From the NCBI RefSeq assembly GCF_905163445.1, contig NC_053204.1, positions 2,983,501 through 3,047,500 of the forward strand: DNA of 64,000 nucleotides, in the 5' to 3' direction. This document shows positions 41,285 to 50,406 of this stretch, piece by piece. Source of the DNA: Pararge aegeria. Lineage: Eukaryota > Arthropoda > Insecta > Lepidoptera > Nymphalidae. A program made the position numbers and the translations under genes. A model generated the notes under the pieces. The model saw nothing but the letters and a program-made list of their open reading frames with translations, had not been told where the DNA came from and made no database searches. How positions within the stretch are numbered: position 1 is the stretch's first letter; each line of letters starts with the position of its first letter.

Positions 41285-41615
41285 ATATCATCACATCAAC
41301 CCATTATCAGCACAGTACAGAGCACGGGTCTCCTCCCACAAAAAAAGGGGTTGAGGCCGTAGTCCACCACGCTAGCCCGGTGCGGATTGGTGGACTGCAC
41401 CCACCTTTCAGAACATTATGTAGAACTCTCAGGCATGCTGGTTTCCTCACGGCGTTTTCCATCACCGATGAAACAAGTGATATTAAAATATCACTTGTTT
41501 CATCGGTGATGGAAACCTCTAACTTTTCTAAGTTATATGCTTAGAACGCATATAACTTAGAAAAGTTAGAGGTGCGTGCTGGGATTCGAAGTACTACCCA
41601 CTGGGCTATCCCCGC
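41285..41615 (-). mobile_element. SINE-B copy with internal inverted duplications
   Basis: Starts TCACATCAACCCATTATCAG and ends near GCTATCCCCGCTTC. Between 41456 and 41573 two perfect palindromes replace the normal body. Palindrome one has arms at 41456-41485 and 41490-41519 (approximate) around AAGTGATATT. Palindrome two pairs CCTCTAACTTTTCTAAGTTA (41516-41535) with TAACTTAGAAAAGTTAGAGG (about 41553-41572). Confidence 0.9.
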
Positions 41616-41654
41616 TTCAGATTTTTAAAATACATTAAGAATAATAGCACATAG

Positions 41655-41843
41655 CTCGGAGAACCGATGGACGTAAGGGTTCCAAGGTGTTGGAATGCGG
41701 AAAGCGTTGGTCGGCCCCCAACGAGGTGGACAGACGACATCAAACGAGTCGCTGGGAGCCGCTGGAAACAAGCGGCCCAGGACCGTGGGCTTTGGAACTC
41801 TCTACAAAAGAACTATGTCCAGCAGCGGACTTCAATCGGTTGA
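41655..41843 (+). pseudogene. RTE-like LINE C-terminal end, frame open
   Basis: Reads VPRCWNAESVGRPPTRWTDD then IKRVAGSRWKQAAQDRGLWN and YVQQRTSIG-stop, uninterrupted for 62 codons. A TGTTGATGATGAA tail follows. The WTDDI and YVQQ motifs are those of the family seen at 49082 and 50702. 5'-truncated; the polymerase is absent. Confidence 0.8.
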
Positions 41844-42159
41844 AGTGTTGATGATGAATAAAAATATATAGATTTAGTATTTTACATTTTTACTTGGCAC
41901 CGACTTATTTCTCACTTTTTAGTTGGGTCATAACAAAACGAAACCAAGTCGGTTTTAGCCAATAAATTTTTAGATAAGGTATTCCGAAATTTTAGTATGT
42001 AGGTAAAGCAAACTGGCCTTAACAGATTCGACCTACTATCTTATCAGTTATTATCAACAGCATCCCTGATAAGCGGCAGGTGTGTTTACATCATCAAGAG
42101 CCTAAAACAGTCCACTGCTGGACCTCAAAAAAAAAAAGGCCTCTCTCTAATTTTGGACC

Positions 42160-42515
42160 TACCAATGCATAAGTTTAAAGAATATGTTAAGACGCATTTA
42201 TTACCGCGAGGGCTACTATACAATTGATGAATTTATTATTGACCCTTGTCAATAATAAATTCATCAATTGTATAGCTTGGCTTGGCTTGGAAGCATCCGG
42301 CTCACTTTTATTTCTCAAAAGATAGAAAAATGAAGGTTAAAATGTAAAATGAAAATAGTTGATGTTAGAAAATGGCAACTGCTGAGTTACTTGCCGGCTT
42401 TTTATCGGTAGAATCTTCCTTCCGATCCGGTGGTAGAATCACTACAAACAGCCAGACTGGACGTTTTAAGTGCTTATATTAGGTCTACTTGAAATAAATG
42501 AATTTTGAATTTGAA
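42160..42515 (+). pseudogene. LINE-C 3' end with a palindromic scar
   Basis: Begins PMHKFKEYVKTHLLPRG in frame, then a one-base shift and a 60-bp palindrome (42216-42275) sit where other copies encode YYTIDEF. The LINE-C 3' UTR follows (GAGTTACTTGCCGGCTTTTT) and ends TTTGAATTTGAATT. Comparison with 51741-51818 shows what was disrupted. Confidence 0.85.
42216..42275. repeat. Perfect palindrome, 28-bp arms, 4-bp loop
   Basis: Arms 42216-42243 and 42248-42275 around CCTT. The right arm is an inverted copy of LINE-C coding sequence. CTTGG is then tandemly repeated (GCTTGGCTTGGCTTGG). Confidence 0.95.
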
Positions 42516-42648
42516 TTCCCCGATTCCGGATTCTGCAGAATGCTTTAAAAACGAAAACAAACGTGGGCAACTGATAGTATCAAAAAAGGCCTTTGACTCG
42601 ACTCGCCCATTATTATGTTTAATGTCGCAGAACGTCGGGATAGTACTT

Positions 42649-42775
42649 GGAATAATACTACTTTTCACTCATTACATTTGACATATAATCGAGCAGAATT
42701 TCCCCCTACAATTGCTTGATACAGAATGAATTCTTGAGAAAGTAATGCATCTACTTTTATACGGCTCAGGTACCT
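42649..42775 (-). repeat. Dispersed inverted repeat, partner at 46617-46742
   Basis: GACATATAATCGAGCAGAAT, TTCCCCCTACAA and TACAGAATGAATTCTTGAGA match the reverse complement of 46617-46742 (ATTCTGTATCTGTAGTAG, TCTGCTCGATTATATGTC). About 90 percent identical by eye. Confidence 0.85.
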
Positions 42776-42905
42776 TTAATTGTTGTATTCCCTTAGTAGC
42801 GTCGTATGACAGTCGTGGGAAGAGGTGTGGTTTCAGCTGTATCTGCCGTCACCCCACGGCACGGTATATTTGGTTCTGTGTTCAGAAAAGGCGAAGTTTT
42901 TTTTT
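42770..42905 (+). repeat. R repeat fragment
   Basis: GTTGTATTCCCTTAGTAGCG and CGTCACCCCACGGCACGG; the frame gives PLVASYDSRGK as at 2215-2345. Confidence 0.55.
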
Positions 42906-43180
42906 TAATTATTCCACTACAAGTTGGCCTTTGACTGCAATCTCACCTGCTGGTAAACGATGATGCAATGAAAGATGGTAACGGACTCACCGCTAAAATC
43001 GGTTTCTTCACGAAATTGTACCGGAACGCTAAATCGCTTAGCGCTACGTCTGTGCCGGAAGGGTGGAAAGGGTGGTGCCACTGTTCAGGGATCAGATATA
43101 ATATAGGCATATATCTCCAAATTTCAACGCGAACTAAGTCGCGAGTAACGACCAGTACTGTATATCTATCGAAGTGCAGT
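42906..43180 (-). mobile_element. SINE-O partial copy
   Basis: CCTTTGACTGCAATCTCACC, GAACGCTAAATCGCTTAGCG and CTACGTCTGTGCCGGAAGGG match the body of SINE-O at 52083-52345. The tRNA-like head is lacking. Confidence 0.6.
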
Positions 43181-43884
43181 CACAAACAGATACAAAATGC
43201 AATATGATCTAAAAGCATTGGCATCTCGATTCCTAGAAGGTGTTACGTAAATAAACTAACTGAATATACCTACAGAGTTTATTTCAATGCGGTTCAGGGA
43301 ACTCTGCGTTCTGATGATCCGGCATGTAAACTACGTTACCGTGCCCTTCATTTGAAGACTATAGAAAAAAAAATGTGTGAGCCCTCATAAGACGCCTAGC
43401 AGATGTGAAACATCGAAATTTATATGCATAATAGTTATATATGCATAGAATAACAGATTAAGACAGGAATCAGACACGGCATATAAATCGTCTTTATTTT
43501 ATATAACATATAAAATAACATAAATATGTTGTTTAATAAACACAGAAAAAAATATTCAAAAACATATTTGAAATCGCGACAGCTGAATTAAGTATAGTAC
43601 ATATATTCCAGAATATATTGTGGCGATGCCTCGCATATCGCCACACCAACAATCAGTTTTACCCTCGCATATAGGTGTTTCACAACAAAAATAATTAGTG
43701 TTTTACGACTTTTCAAAATTCAGTATTATTTTTATTTCATACAAAAAAAAACATGTTATCTCTGTAAAGTGACATTACACTGTGCATCTTGTGATTCGAC
43801 AACGTCGCTTAGCCAATTCGTGGTTCGCACGCTGTTGCCGATGTTATAATAGTACAAGTAGAGCATCTATGTAAAATATAGAAT
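43181..43884. other. No recognised feature
   Basis: AT-rich. Short inverted blocks (ATGCATAATAGTTATATATG near 43430; ATTGTGGCGATGCCTC / ATATCGCCACA near 43617) but no gene. Confidence 0.35.
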
Positions 43885-44365
43885 ACTAGCTGTTGCCCGC
43901 GACTTCGTCTGCGTTTGATTTTGTTTTTTGATGTGGCGTTCATTTTAGTTGTAGTTCTAAAAAAATTTTAAAGTATTCAGTATCGCTAAGCCTTAAATGA
44001 GGGGTTTGCTGCTTTACACTGAGGAGTTCTGTCCTCTATCTCCAACCTCATTCAAATCCACACAAAGTTTGGGCAAAATAAAACACATATTATAACCCAC
44101 AGTACCGAAAAAATATCGGATATTTGTCGGAGTTATGGTGTAAAATCGTCAAACACTTTCACCCCCTCTCCCAAAGGAACCGAGCTTAATGTCGGGATAA
44201 AAAGTATCCTATATTACGTCTAACACTTCCAAGAATATGTGTACACAGTTTCATGAGGAACGGTTAAGTGGTTTTTGCGTGAAAGCGCAACAAACAAACT
44301 TACATTGACATTTATAATATTAGTAGGGATAGGGAAGTTAGGATAGGGATAGGGATAGGGATATA
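43885..44365 (+). repeat. E repeat, full copy with the longest hexamer tail
   Basis: ACTAGCTGTTGCCCGCGACT to ATTAGTAGGGATAGGGA, followed by repeated AGGGAT units up to 44362. Confidence 0.85.
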
Positions 44366-45107
44366 ATATTAAAAAAACTATCGAGTTAAAAAAAGTCGTA
44401 GAACAAAAGTTGTAATTAGTTTTAATGTAAAAAACTACAGGACGAGAGCTTTCTGGTATACTTTATTTGACCCTGTATGTAACATACAGGGTTAATAAAC
44501 CTACTAGCTTTTGGCCGAGAGCCGTTCGTTTTCCAGTGATAAAAATTAGCCGATATCTGTCTTTTTATCTAATCCTTTATCAAAATAATGTTAATGGGTT
44601 GCTTGCTTAGGACGTGAACGAAGGACAAACAAACAAACAAACACTCATTTAGGATTAGGGTTTAGAAAAAACCTAGTTTATATAAGCAAATTAAATAAAC
44701 CAATTTATTAAACTGACGTTTTAATAATAAGAATCAAATCAAAGAGCCGATTATAAAACATAATCAAAATTATTAACATAACGTTATAAAAAATGAGCTT
44801 TATGCTATAGAAATAGGATAGAAATTCCTATAACACAATTTGCGACAAACAACGAATAGAGCTGACTTTATGAATAAAAAAAAATTATGTAAACATATTC
44901 CTAATAACTAACCATTGCGCAGTTATCTTGTTTTAAGATAAAGAAGTTATGACGTCATTACTTCATACTTGTAAGTACCTTTACAGAATTTTTAAGGCCT
45001 CTGGCTTAGATATGTATATCTACTTTTCATTTAGCAAGATGTTATAAACAGTCCGCCTTATTAATAATAATAATAAAAATAATAATTCTGGATTTGGTAA
45101 CTAACTT
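44366..45107. other. No gene; small hairpin
   Basis: ACCCTGTATGTAACATACAGGGT at 44473-44495 is a short perfect hairpin (listed in two parts: ACCCTGTATGT, then ACATACAGGGT). The rest is unmatched AT-rich DNA. Confidence 0.4.
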
Positions 45108-45270
45108 AGCGGTGATAGCGCATTGGGTAGGACTCCGACTTCACTTTCGTGGGAGAGAGTTCGAATCCCAGCAAGCACCTCTAAGTTATGTGCGTTTTAT
45201 TAAAATATTATTTGCTTAAACGGCGAAGGAAAACATTGTGAGGAAACCTGCATACCTGAGGGTTACTCCG
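45108..45270 (+). mobile_element. SINE-B 5' part
   Basis: GCGGTGATAGCGCATTGGGT to CATACCTGAGGGTTACTCCG, cut by a SINE-A tail. Confidence 0.85.
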
Positions 45271-45546
45271 TAATAAATAAATAAATAAATATACTACGAC
45301 AATACACACATCGCCATCTAGACCCAAAGTAAGCGTAGCTTGTGTTATGGGTACTGAGATAGCTGATGAATATTTTTATATGAATATAATACACATATAT
45401 ACTTATTATATACAGAAAAACACTCAGCCACTGAAAAACATTCATGTTCATCACACAAACACTCACACCACACCAGTTGTGGGAATCGAACCCACGGCCT
45501 TGGACTCAGAAAGCATGGTCGCTGCCAACTGCGCCACTCGGCCGTC
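45271..45546 (-). mobile_element. SINE-A copy
   Basis: AATAAATAAATAAATATACT to GCGCCACTCGGCCGTC. An 11-base insert (CTCACACCACA region) precedes the B box. Confidence 0.9.
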
Positions 45547-45547
45547 A

Positions 45548-45790
45548 AAATGTTCTCCCAGCAAGGCTAGCAAAGCTATACGCGGGAAAGGATATCAATT
45601 TATCTTCTGCCACAGCTTTATCAACTCTCATAGCACTGACATACAAGTGGCAATAATATCCAAATAATACATGTGTATCGATTAATAAACGGGGGTAAAC
45701 CTCTCCCATTCCATGTTCCAGTGATTTAGCAGGTGGGCACGTTAGTTATATCCCTCGTCAGGGGATATAATCGGGGTGCTAGCCCTGCAG
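45548..45790 (-). mobile_element. J element copy
   Basis: CCCAGCAAGGCTAGC to GGGGTGCTAGCCCTGC with TTTATCTTCTGCCACAGC between. Confidence 0.75.
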
Positions 45791-45794
45791 GTGG

Positions 45795-45907
45795 ATGAAG
45801 TCCACCAATCCGCACTGGGCCAGCGTGGTGGACTACGACCTTAACCCCCTCTCATTGTAGGAGACCCGTGTCCTGTGGGCCGGTAATGAGTTGATATGAT
45901 GATGATA
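45795..45907 (+). mobile_element. SINE-B 3' part
   Basis: AAGTCCACCAATCCGCACTG to GAGTTGATATGATGATGAT. It may be the rest of the copy at 45108, separated by SINE-A and J. Confidence 0.85.
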
Positions 45908-45916
45908 ACAAAATTT

Positions 45917-46200
45917 GAAAAACCCCCGACTTGCAATAAAGTGTTCATTATTGTAATAGCCATATTCCCATTGAGGGAGTTGTGGAAAAATATGTAATCC
46001 GGCAATTAGTGGCGACGGCCATCTTGAACCGATTTTCATCAAACATAGCTAAGAACACAATCGACTAATTCACCTTTCAAACAAAAAAAAAAACTAAATC
46101 AAAATCGGTTGATCGGTTCCAGAAATACGATGCCATAGATATACACACACACAGACACGTTAAACTTATAACACCCCGTCGTTTTTGCGTCGGGGGTTAA
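45917..46200. mobile_element. Q element, inverted-repeat MITE
   Basis: Begins AAAAACCCCCGACTTGC and ends GCGTCGGGGGTTAAAAA, an inverted terminal pair. The interior has GATTTTCATCAAACATAGC and a CACACACACAGACACG run. Non-coding. Confidence 0.75.
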
Positions 46201-46209
46201 AAACAATAG

Positions 46210-46330
46210 TTGTTAGCATCTTCGACTGCGGATCGCGGGGCCCCGAGTTCGATTTCCGGGCCGGCCAGTAATTGTAGTCTTACTGCTTAGCTACATCGCC
46301 CGCGTGGATGGGCACCCCTAAGACAGTCAT
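46210..46330 (+). repeat. tRNA-like repeat fragment
   Basis: CCCCGAGTTCGATTTCCGGG resembles a B box with flanking stem. No anticodon arm could be drawn, so it is not called a tRNA gene. Confidence 0.4.
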
Positions 46331-46616
46331 ATACATACAGACAGACTATAAACTCAAAAATGTTAGCGGTTGATCACCTGGCCTGATACCTACACACGCC
46401 ATAAACATGTTGTGACGTCACAACGAGATTCATTAATACAGAATTGCTTTGATATTACTATTTTGCTTTATATAATTCGTAATAATAATTATCTAAATAT
46501 TTAATGTTTTTCCAAATAGAATAATAACTTTACATTTTGTGAAATAACTTCCCGGAAACTAATATCGTAAAATATTATTATTGGTTCGTTTTGTTGTCAA
46601 CATTGTAAACAGTACC

Positions 46617-46742
46617 TGAGCCGTTTAAAAGTAGAAGCATTACCTTCTCAAGCATTCATTCTGTATCTGTAGTAGTTGTAGGGGGAAAATCTGCTCGATT
46701 ATATGTCAAATATAAAAAGTGAAAAATAGTATTATTCCAAGT
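46617..46742 (+). repeat. Dispersed inverted repeat, partner at 42649-42775
   Basis: See partner. GGCTCAGGTAC-type sequence is present at the ends of both copies. Confidence 0.85.
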
Positions 46743-47089
46743 CCTATCCCCACGTTCTCCAACACAGTATCCACTTTCAACTAATCGTGGTCGATACATT
46801 CTATCAACAATATGCTAATAAGTTTAATACAAGCAATAACATTCTCTATTCCAAAAGAATTAAGGACTAGATTTAGTGTTGCAACGGTAAATTACTAAGA
46901 GATTAGTCATTTTATAGTCTGCGATGAATCATAGTGTAAGAAAAACAGAACAGTAAACCCACTCGCAAGCCTACAGTTTAACCTTTTTTTTTGACATATT
47001 GCGGACTGAACCCTTACTTATATTAATAACTGGCTGTTATCCGCGACTTAGTTGGCGTACAATTTCCCATACTATTTTTAGTATTATAA
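46743..47089. other. No recognised feature
   Basis: A decayed E-like start (GGCTGTTATCCGCGACTTAG) lies at 47032. Otherwise unmatched. Confidence 0.35.
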
Positions 47090-47333
47090 ATAAGTAATAA
47101 ATATATAAACACAATACACACATCGCCATCTAGCGTAGCTTGTGTTATGGGTACTAAGATGACTGATGAATATTTTTATGAATAATATACATAATTGCTT
47201 AGATATAATATACACTAAACCAAACACCCAGACACTTCTTCACCACACAGACATTTTCCAGTTGTGAGAATCGAACCCACGGCCTCGGACTCAGAAAGCA
47301 GGGTCGCTGCCCACTGTGCCGTCAAGTCCGTCA
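47090..47333 (-). mobile_element. SINE-A copy
   Basis: ATACACACATCGCCATCTAG, GAATCGAACCCACGGCCTCG, and a head altered to CACTGTGCCGTCAAG. Confidence 0.85.
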
Positions 47334-47389
47334 AGTTATAAACTTACCCATACCTTTTTTAGTATAATAGTATAGTATATGTAGTACAG

Positions 47390-47765
47390 CTTATTGTGAC
47401 AGAGCTCTTCCGAGTTAGCACTAACGTCTTGCTTATATCTGCCGCTAAGCGGCATTGTTGCAATGCTGTGTTCCAGTCTGAAGGACGTGGCTGTCGGTGT
47501 AATTGATGGCACATGAGGCTCAACACCTACGCTTCAAATTGATGGACACAGGGCGGCATGTTGCAGGAAGTGCTCCTGCATGCGTTGCTCTGTTTATAGG
47601 CGATAGTTTTCCACTTACCACCAGGTGTGCCGTCTGCTTGGTCCGGTCAATTATGACTACAAAAAAAAAAAAAGTGGAAAACCATCGCCACTATAAACAA
47701 GGCACACTTCGCTGCGCATTCTATAAGGAACACGCCCCGCAACGTATCAGGTATAATAATTTCAT
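47390..47765. repeat. L repeat, two copies tail to tail
   Basis: The plus copy (47395-47655) holds CAGGGCGGCATGTTGCAGGA and TTTATAGGCGATAGTTTTCC. The minus copy (47672-47760) holds GTGGAAAACCATCGCCACTA and GCCCCGCAACGTATC. An (A)n run at 47660 lies between. Confidence 0.75.
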
Positions 47766-48079
47766 TTATTTATTTGCATTAACATGGGTTACATAATATG
47801 TGGTAAATAGTTACAAAATAAAATTGTTTCAAACATGTTTTGCCATGAAGGCGTACAAAAATTTTTTACCGATACAAATCTATTCAATAAGGCAATTTAT
47901 CCGTGTTTTACTTTTATATCAATTCATTTAGTTTGAGTTAAAATAGTAAAATTAGGTAAATGTCAACTTCTTAGTCAACTCAAAATTCGCTACTTATATT
48001 ATTCAAATTTAGAAATGTCTATTTATTGGTCTTTAAAATAATTGTTTTATAAATATAACCTAAAATAAACTATTTAAAA
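47766..48079. other. No recognised feature
   Basis: AT-rich. TTTATTTATTTGCATTAACA near 47764 could be a LINE tail on the minus strand. Confidence 0.35.
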
Positions 48080-48376
48080 CTAAATAAAATCTAAAACGTC
48101 CTCGAAACCACCGCAGCGAGGCACAGTTCCTAAGATGCTGGCAGCATTGCCCCTTTGGATGGCCAAACTAATTCGTTGGCCAAGGTAACTGCCCGCTCTA
48201 GGATCACCGGTAGACTCGATAACCCTTTTCGATAATTCTTTGAAAAGAGCTCTTGCCTCCGGACCCCACGGTCCCAAAGTCTCTACTCCAAAGAGCACAA
48301 AAATGAAGCTGCTATCCAGGTTTTCATATTTACGCCTCTTGGCCTGCTCTGCACTGGTAGCAGGCGCACCCACCAA
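48080..48376 (-). pseudogene. LINE C-terminal domain, open frame of 98 codons
   Basis: Reads APATSAEQAKRRKYENL, then FIFVLFGVETLGPWGPEARA, LFKELSKRVIESTGDPRAGS and YLGQRISLAIQRGNAASILG. The GVETLGPWGP and AIQRGNA motifs are ones I know from the C-terminus of a LINE protein widespread in insects and cnidarians. Just upstream an in-frame stop and AT-rich DNA follow, so the polymerase is missing and this is a 5'-truncated copy. The lack of internal stops suggests a fairly recent insertion. Confidence 0.8.
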
Positions 48377-48439
48377 ATTTTAAATTTTTATTTATTGGTC
48401 AAATTTTATTTCAAGCCAAGTTTAAGCCTCTATGCCATT

Positions 48440-48545
48440 TTAAATTATTAGAAGAGCAACCTGGTTAGAGCAATAATTCACACTTAAGCTTTTTTATCGA
48501 TTACGTAGTCCTTTATACTATAATAGGACTTCTCTATAAGGTTAC
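48440..48545 (-). pseudogene. LINE-K 3' fragment
   Basis: AGCAACCTGGTTAGAGCAAT and ATTACGTAGTCCTTTATACT are the reverse complement of the coding end and early 3' UTR of LINE-K at 28930-29005. Confidence 0.75.
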
Positions 48546-48554
48546 GTAATACGT

Positions 48555-48815
48555 ATTATTTAACCTATACACCCCTAAACGGTTTGTACGCGGCATCGTA
48601 CCGGAATGCTAAATCACTCAGCGGTACGTCTTTGTAGGTAACTAGCCACTAGCCTCTTACTGGACCAGAGTGAATGCAGACATTATAAATCCTCAAATTG
48701 CCCTGCTTGGACCATAAAGAATTCAGAAATTATAAATTGCCCTGCCGAGGATAGAAACCGGGGCCTCCCATTTTAAACCCCAGCGCTAACCGGTGCGCCG
48801 GGGAGATCGTAACGC
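48555..48815 (-). mobile_element. SINE-O copy
   Basis: GGAATGCTAAATCACTCAGC, GGATAGAAACCGGGGCC (B box region) and AACCGGTGCGCCGGGGAG (A box region). Confidence 0.75.
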
Positions 48816-49028
48816 GGGCACGTCAAACAGTAGGCAAATCAAACCGCAGGTAAACATAGTCATTAAGCACTCCGCAAAACCGCATTCGATGCGTGTATTT
48901 ATAAAGTAAAAAAATAAAATATACTATGACAATACACACATCGCCATCGCCATCTAGTCCCAAAGTAAGCGTAGCTAGTATTGGGTACAAAGATGACTGA
49001 TGAATTTTTTAATGAGTTCTATAATTAC

Positions 49029-49438
49029 GAGCGGTGACGTGGACACTGACAGTCCACCTGATCCACAAATTTAAAGTCGCGCATCGCGCTATGAAGCGAG
49101 CTATGTTGGGAGTCTCTCTTCGGGACAGAATTCGCAACGAGTAAATCCGTAGGAGAACCAGGGTCACCGACATAGCTCAAAGGATAAGCAAGTTGAAGTG
49201 GCAGTGGGCGGGTCATGTCTGTCTAAGGACCGATGGCCGTTGGGGCAGACGTGTTCTGGAGTGGAGACCGCGAATCGGTAAGCGCAGTGTGGGATGACCT
49301 CCAGCCCGCTGGACAGATGACCTTAAATAGGTGGCTGGAAGCGGCTGGATGAGAAAGGCGGAGGACCGTGTGTGGTGGCGCGCTCTTGGAAAGGCCTATG
49401 TTCAACAGTGGACGCTTGTGGACTGTTGATGATGAAAC
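49029..49438 (+). mobile_element. 5'-truncated RTE-like LINE with 8-bp target duplication
   Basis: Flanked by ATAATTAC at 49021-49028 and 49439-49446. Ends in a TGTTGATGATGAAAC tail, the trinucleotide tail typical of RTE-type LINEs. Confidence 0.85.
49082..49429 (+). pseudogene. RTE-like reverse-transcriptase C-terminus
   Basis: One frame of 115 codons reads HRAMKRAMLGVSLRDRIRNE, then RTRVTDIAQRISKLKWQWAG, HVCLRTDGRWGRRVLEWRPR, PPARWTDDL and ALGKAYVQQWTLVDC. In-frame stops occur after RIRNE (TAA), after KRSVG (TGA) and after DDLK (TAG). These blocks are the C-terminal segment of RTE/BovB-like polymerases as I know them. The catalytic part is missing and the stops prove it is dead. Confidence 0.85.
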
Positions 49439-49524
49439 ATAATTACTTATAATATACATATAAACACCGAGAGTCAAAGAACAGGGCCACTGCACATTGC
49501 GCCAATCGGCCGTCGAAAAAAAAA

Positions 49525-49590
49525 AATTAAAATAATAAATATACTACGAGAATACACACATCGCCATCTAGTCCCAAAGTAAGCGTAGGA
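49525..49590 (-). mobile_element. SINE-A tail fragment
   Basis: AATAAATATACTACGAGAAT to CAAAGTAAGCGTAGG only. Confidence 0.75.
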
Positions 49591-49675
49591 CAATAAAAGA
49601 AGGAATCTAAGGACGAGATTAATAGCCCTACCAACGGTTATCAGCGGTGATAGCCTAGTGGGCTAGGTGTAGTAG

Positions 49676-49810
49676 CAGTGGCGTGCACTTCATACATGGA
49701 AAAAACCCTAAAATTGATATATATAACTCGTATAGGAGGAGGATTTTTGCCATTTATGCAATTTTCCTGTTGTATGCATACCCTGGTAAGGAAACCAGAG
49801 CACGCCACTA
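49676..49810. mobile_element. hAT MITE 2 copy, 135 bp
   Basis: CAGTGGCGTGCACTTCATAC to GAGCACGCCACTA. Flanks TGTAGTAG (49668-49675) and TGAAGTAG (49811-49818) match at 7 of 8. Same length as the 1280-1414 copy. Confidence 0.9.
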
Positions 49811-49974
49811 TGAAGTAGTAGTAGTAGTTTTCCATGCTTATTTCTGCCGCTAGGGACAATCGTGAAGAGAGACACGCGCGCTGTAGAGGGTCGGTAATGA
49901 GATGATGATTATGATGAAAGTTTAAAACAAACATGACAGGACGTGCACAAGGACGGACAACAGCTAGATAAAAC

Positions 49975-50140
49975 ACACACACTCACACACACACACACAC
50001 TAACACTAACACACACGCACACATATAATCCTGTATAGGTAGAGTCTTAAATACAAGCTATTAAATACCAATACAATAAACGTAATTGAGGATATTAACG
50101 TATCTACATATACAATACATACATACATACATACATACAA
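49975..50140. repeat. (CA)n and (CATA)n microsatellites
   Basis: A CA-rich run at about 49973-50020 and (CATA)n at about 50113-50139. Confidence 0.9.
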
Positions 50141-50406
50141 AACATCACCCGCCATCTTTGGGTAATTAAACCAAACAATGTCACGCGTTGACATTGCAGT
50201 AGTGTTTCGCAATAACCATAATTGGTTCATTCATTAGTCAAGTGTTATCATCTTTGTGGACGTGAGAAAATTACATTACTTTGAAGGTATACATTTTAAT
50301 TGGTTACACCTATAAAATAACAGGTGTTTAGTAAAGGCGATCAAAAGCCAGGTTCAGGTACGTATTAAATTCAAAATTAATTTATTTCAAGTAGGCCTAG
50401 TTTAAA

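Larger units (their letters stand above)
48907..49515 (-). mobile_element. SINE-A split by an RTE-like LINE
   Basis: The 3' half (48907-49028, CATCGCCATCTAGTCCCAAA) and head half (49439-49515, GCGCCAATCGGCCGTCG) belong together. The 409-bp insert is the LINE at 49029-49438. Confidence 0.85.

Noticed and set aside
41203..41544. 113-codon frame
   Set aside because: It lies wholly in SINE-B copies and their palindromes.
44325..44365. Telomere-like repeat
   Set aside because: The unit is AGGGAT, not the insect TTAGG, and it is only the tail of an E repeat.
45263..45667. Overlapping open frames of 67-106 codons on both strands
   Set aside because: They read through SINE-A and J sequence; similar frames appear at other SINE-A copies (31602, 53155, 56700). 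Not genes.
47503..47796. 97-codon frame
   Set aside because: Made of two inverted L repeats and an A-run; no domain.
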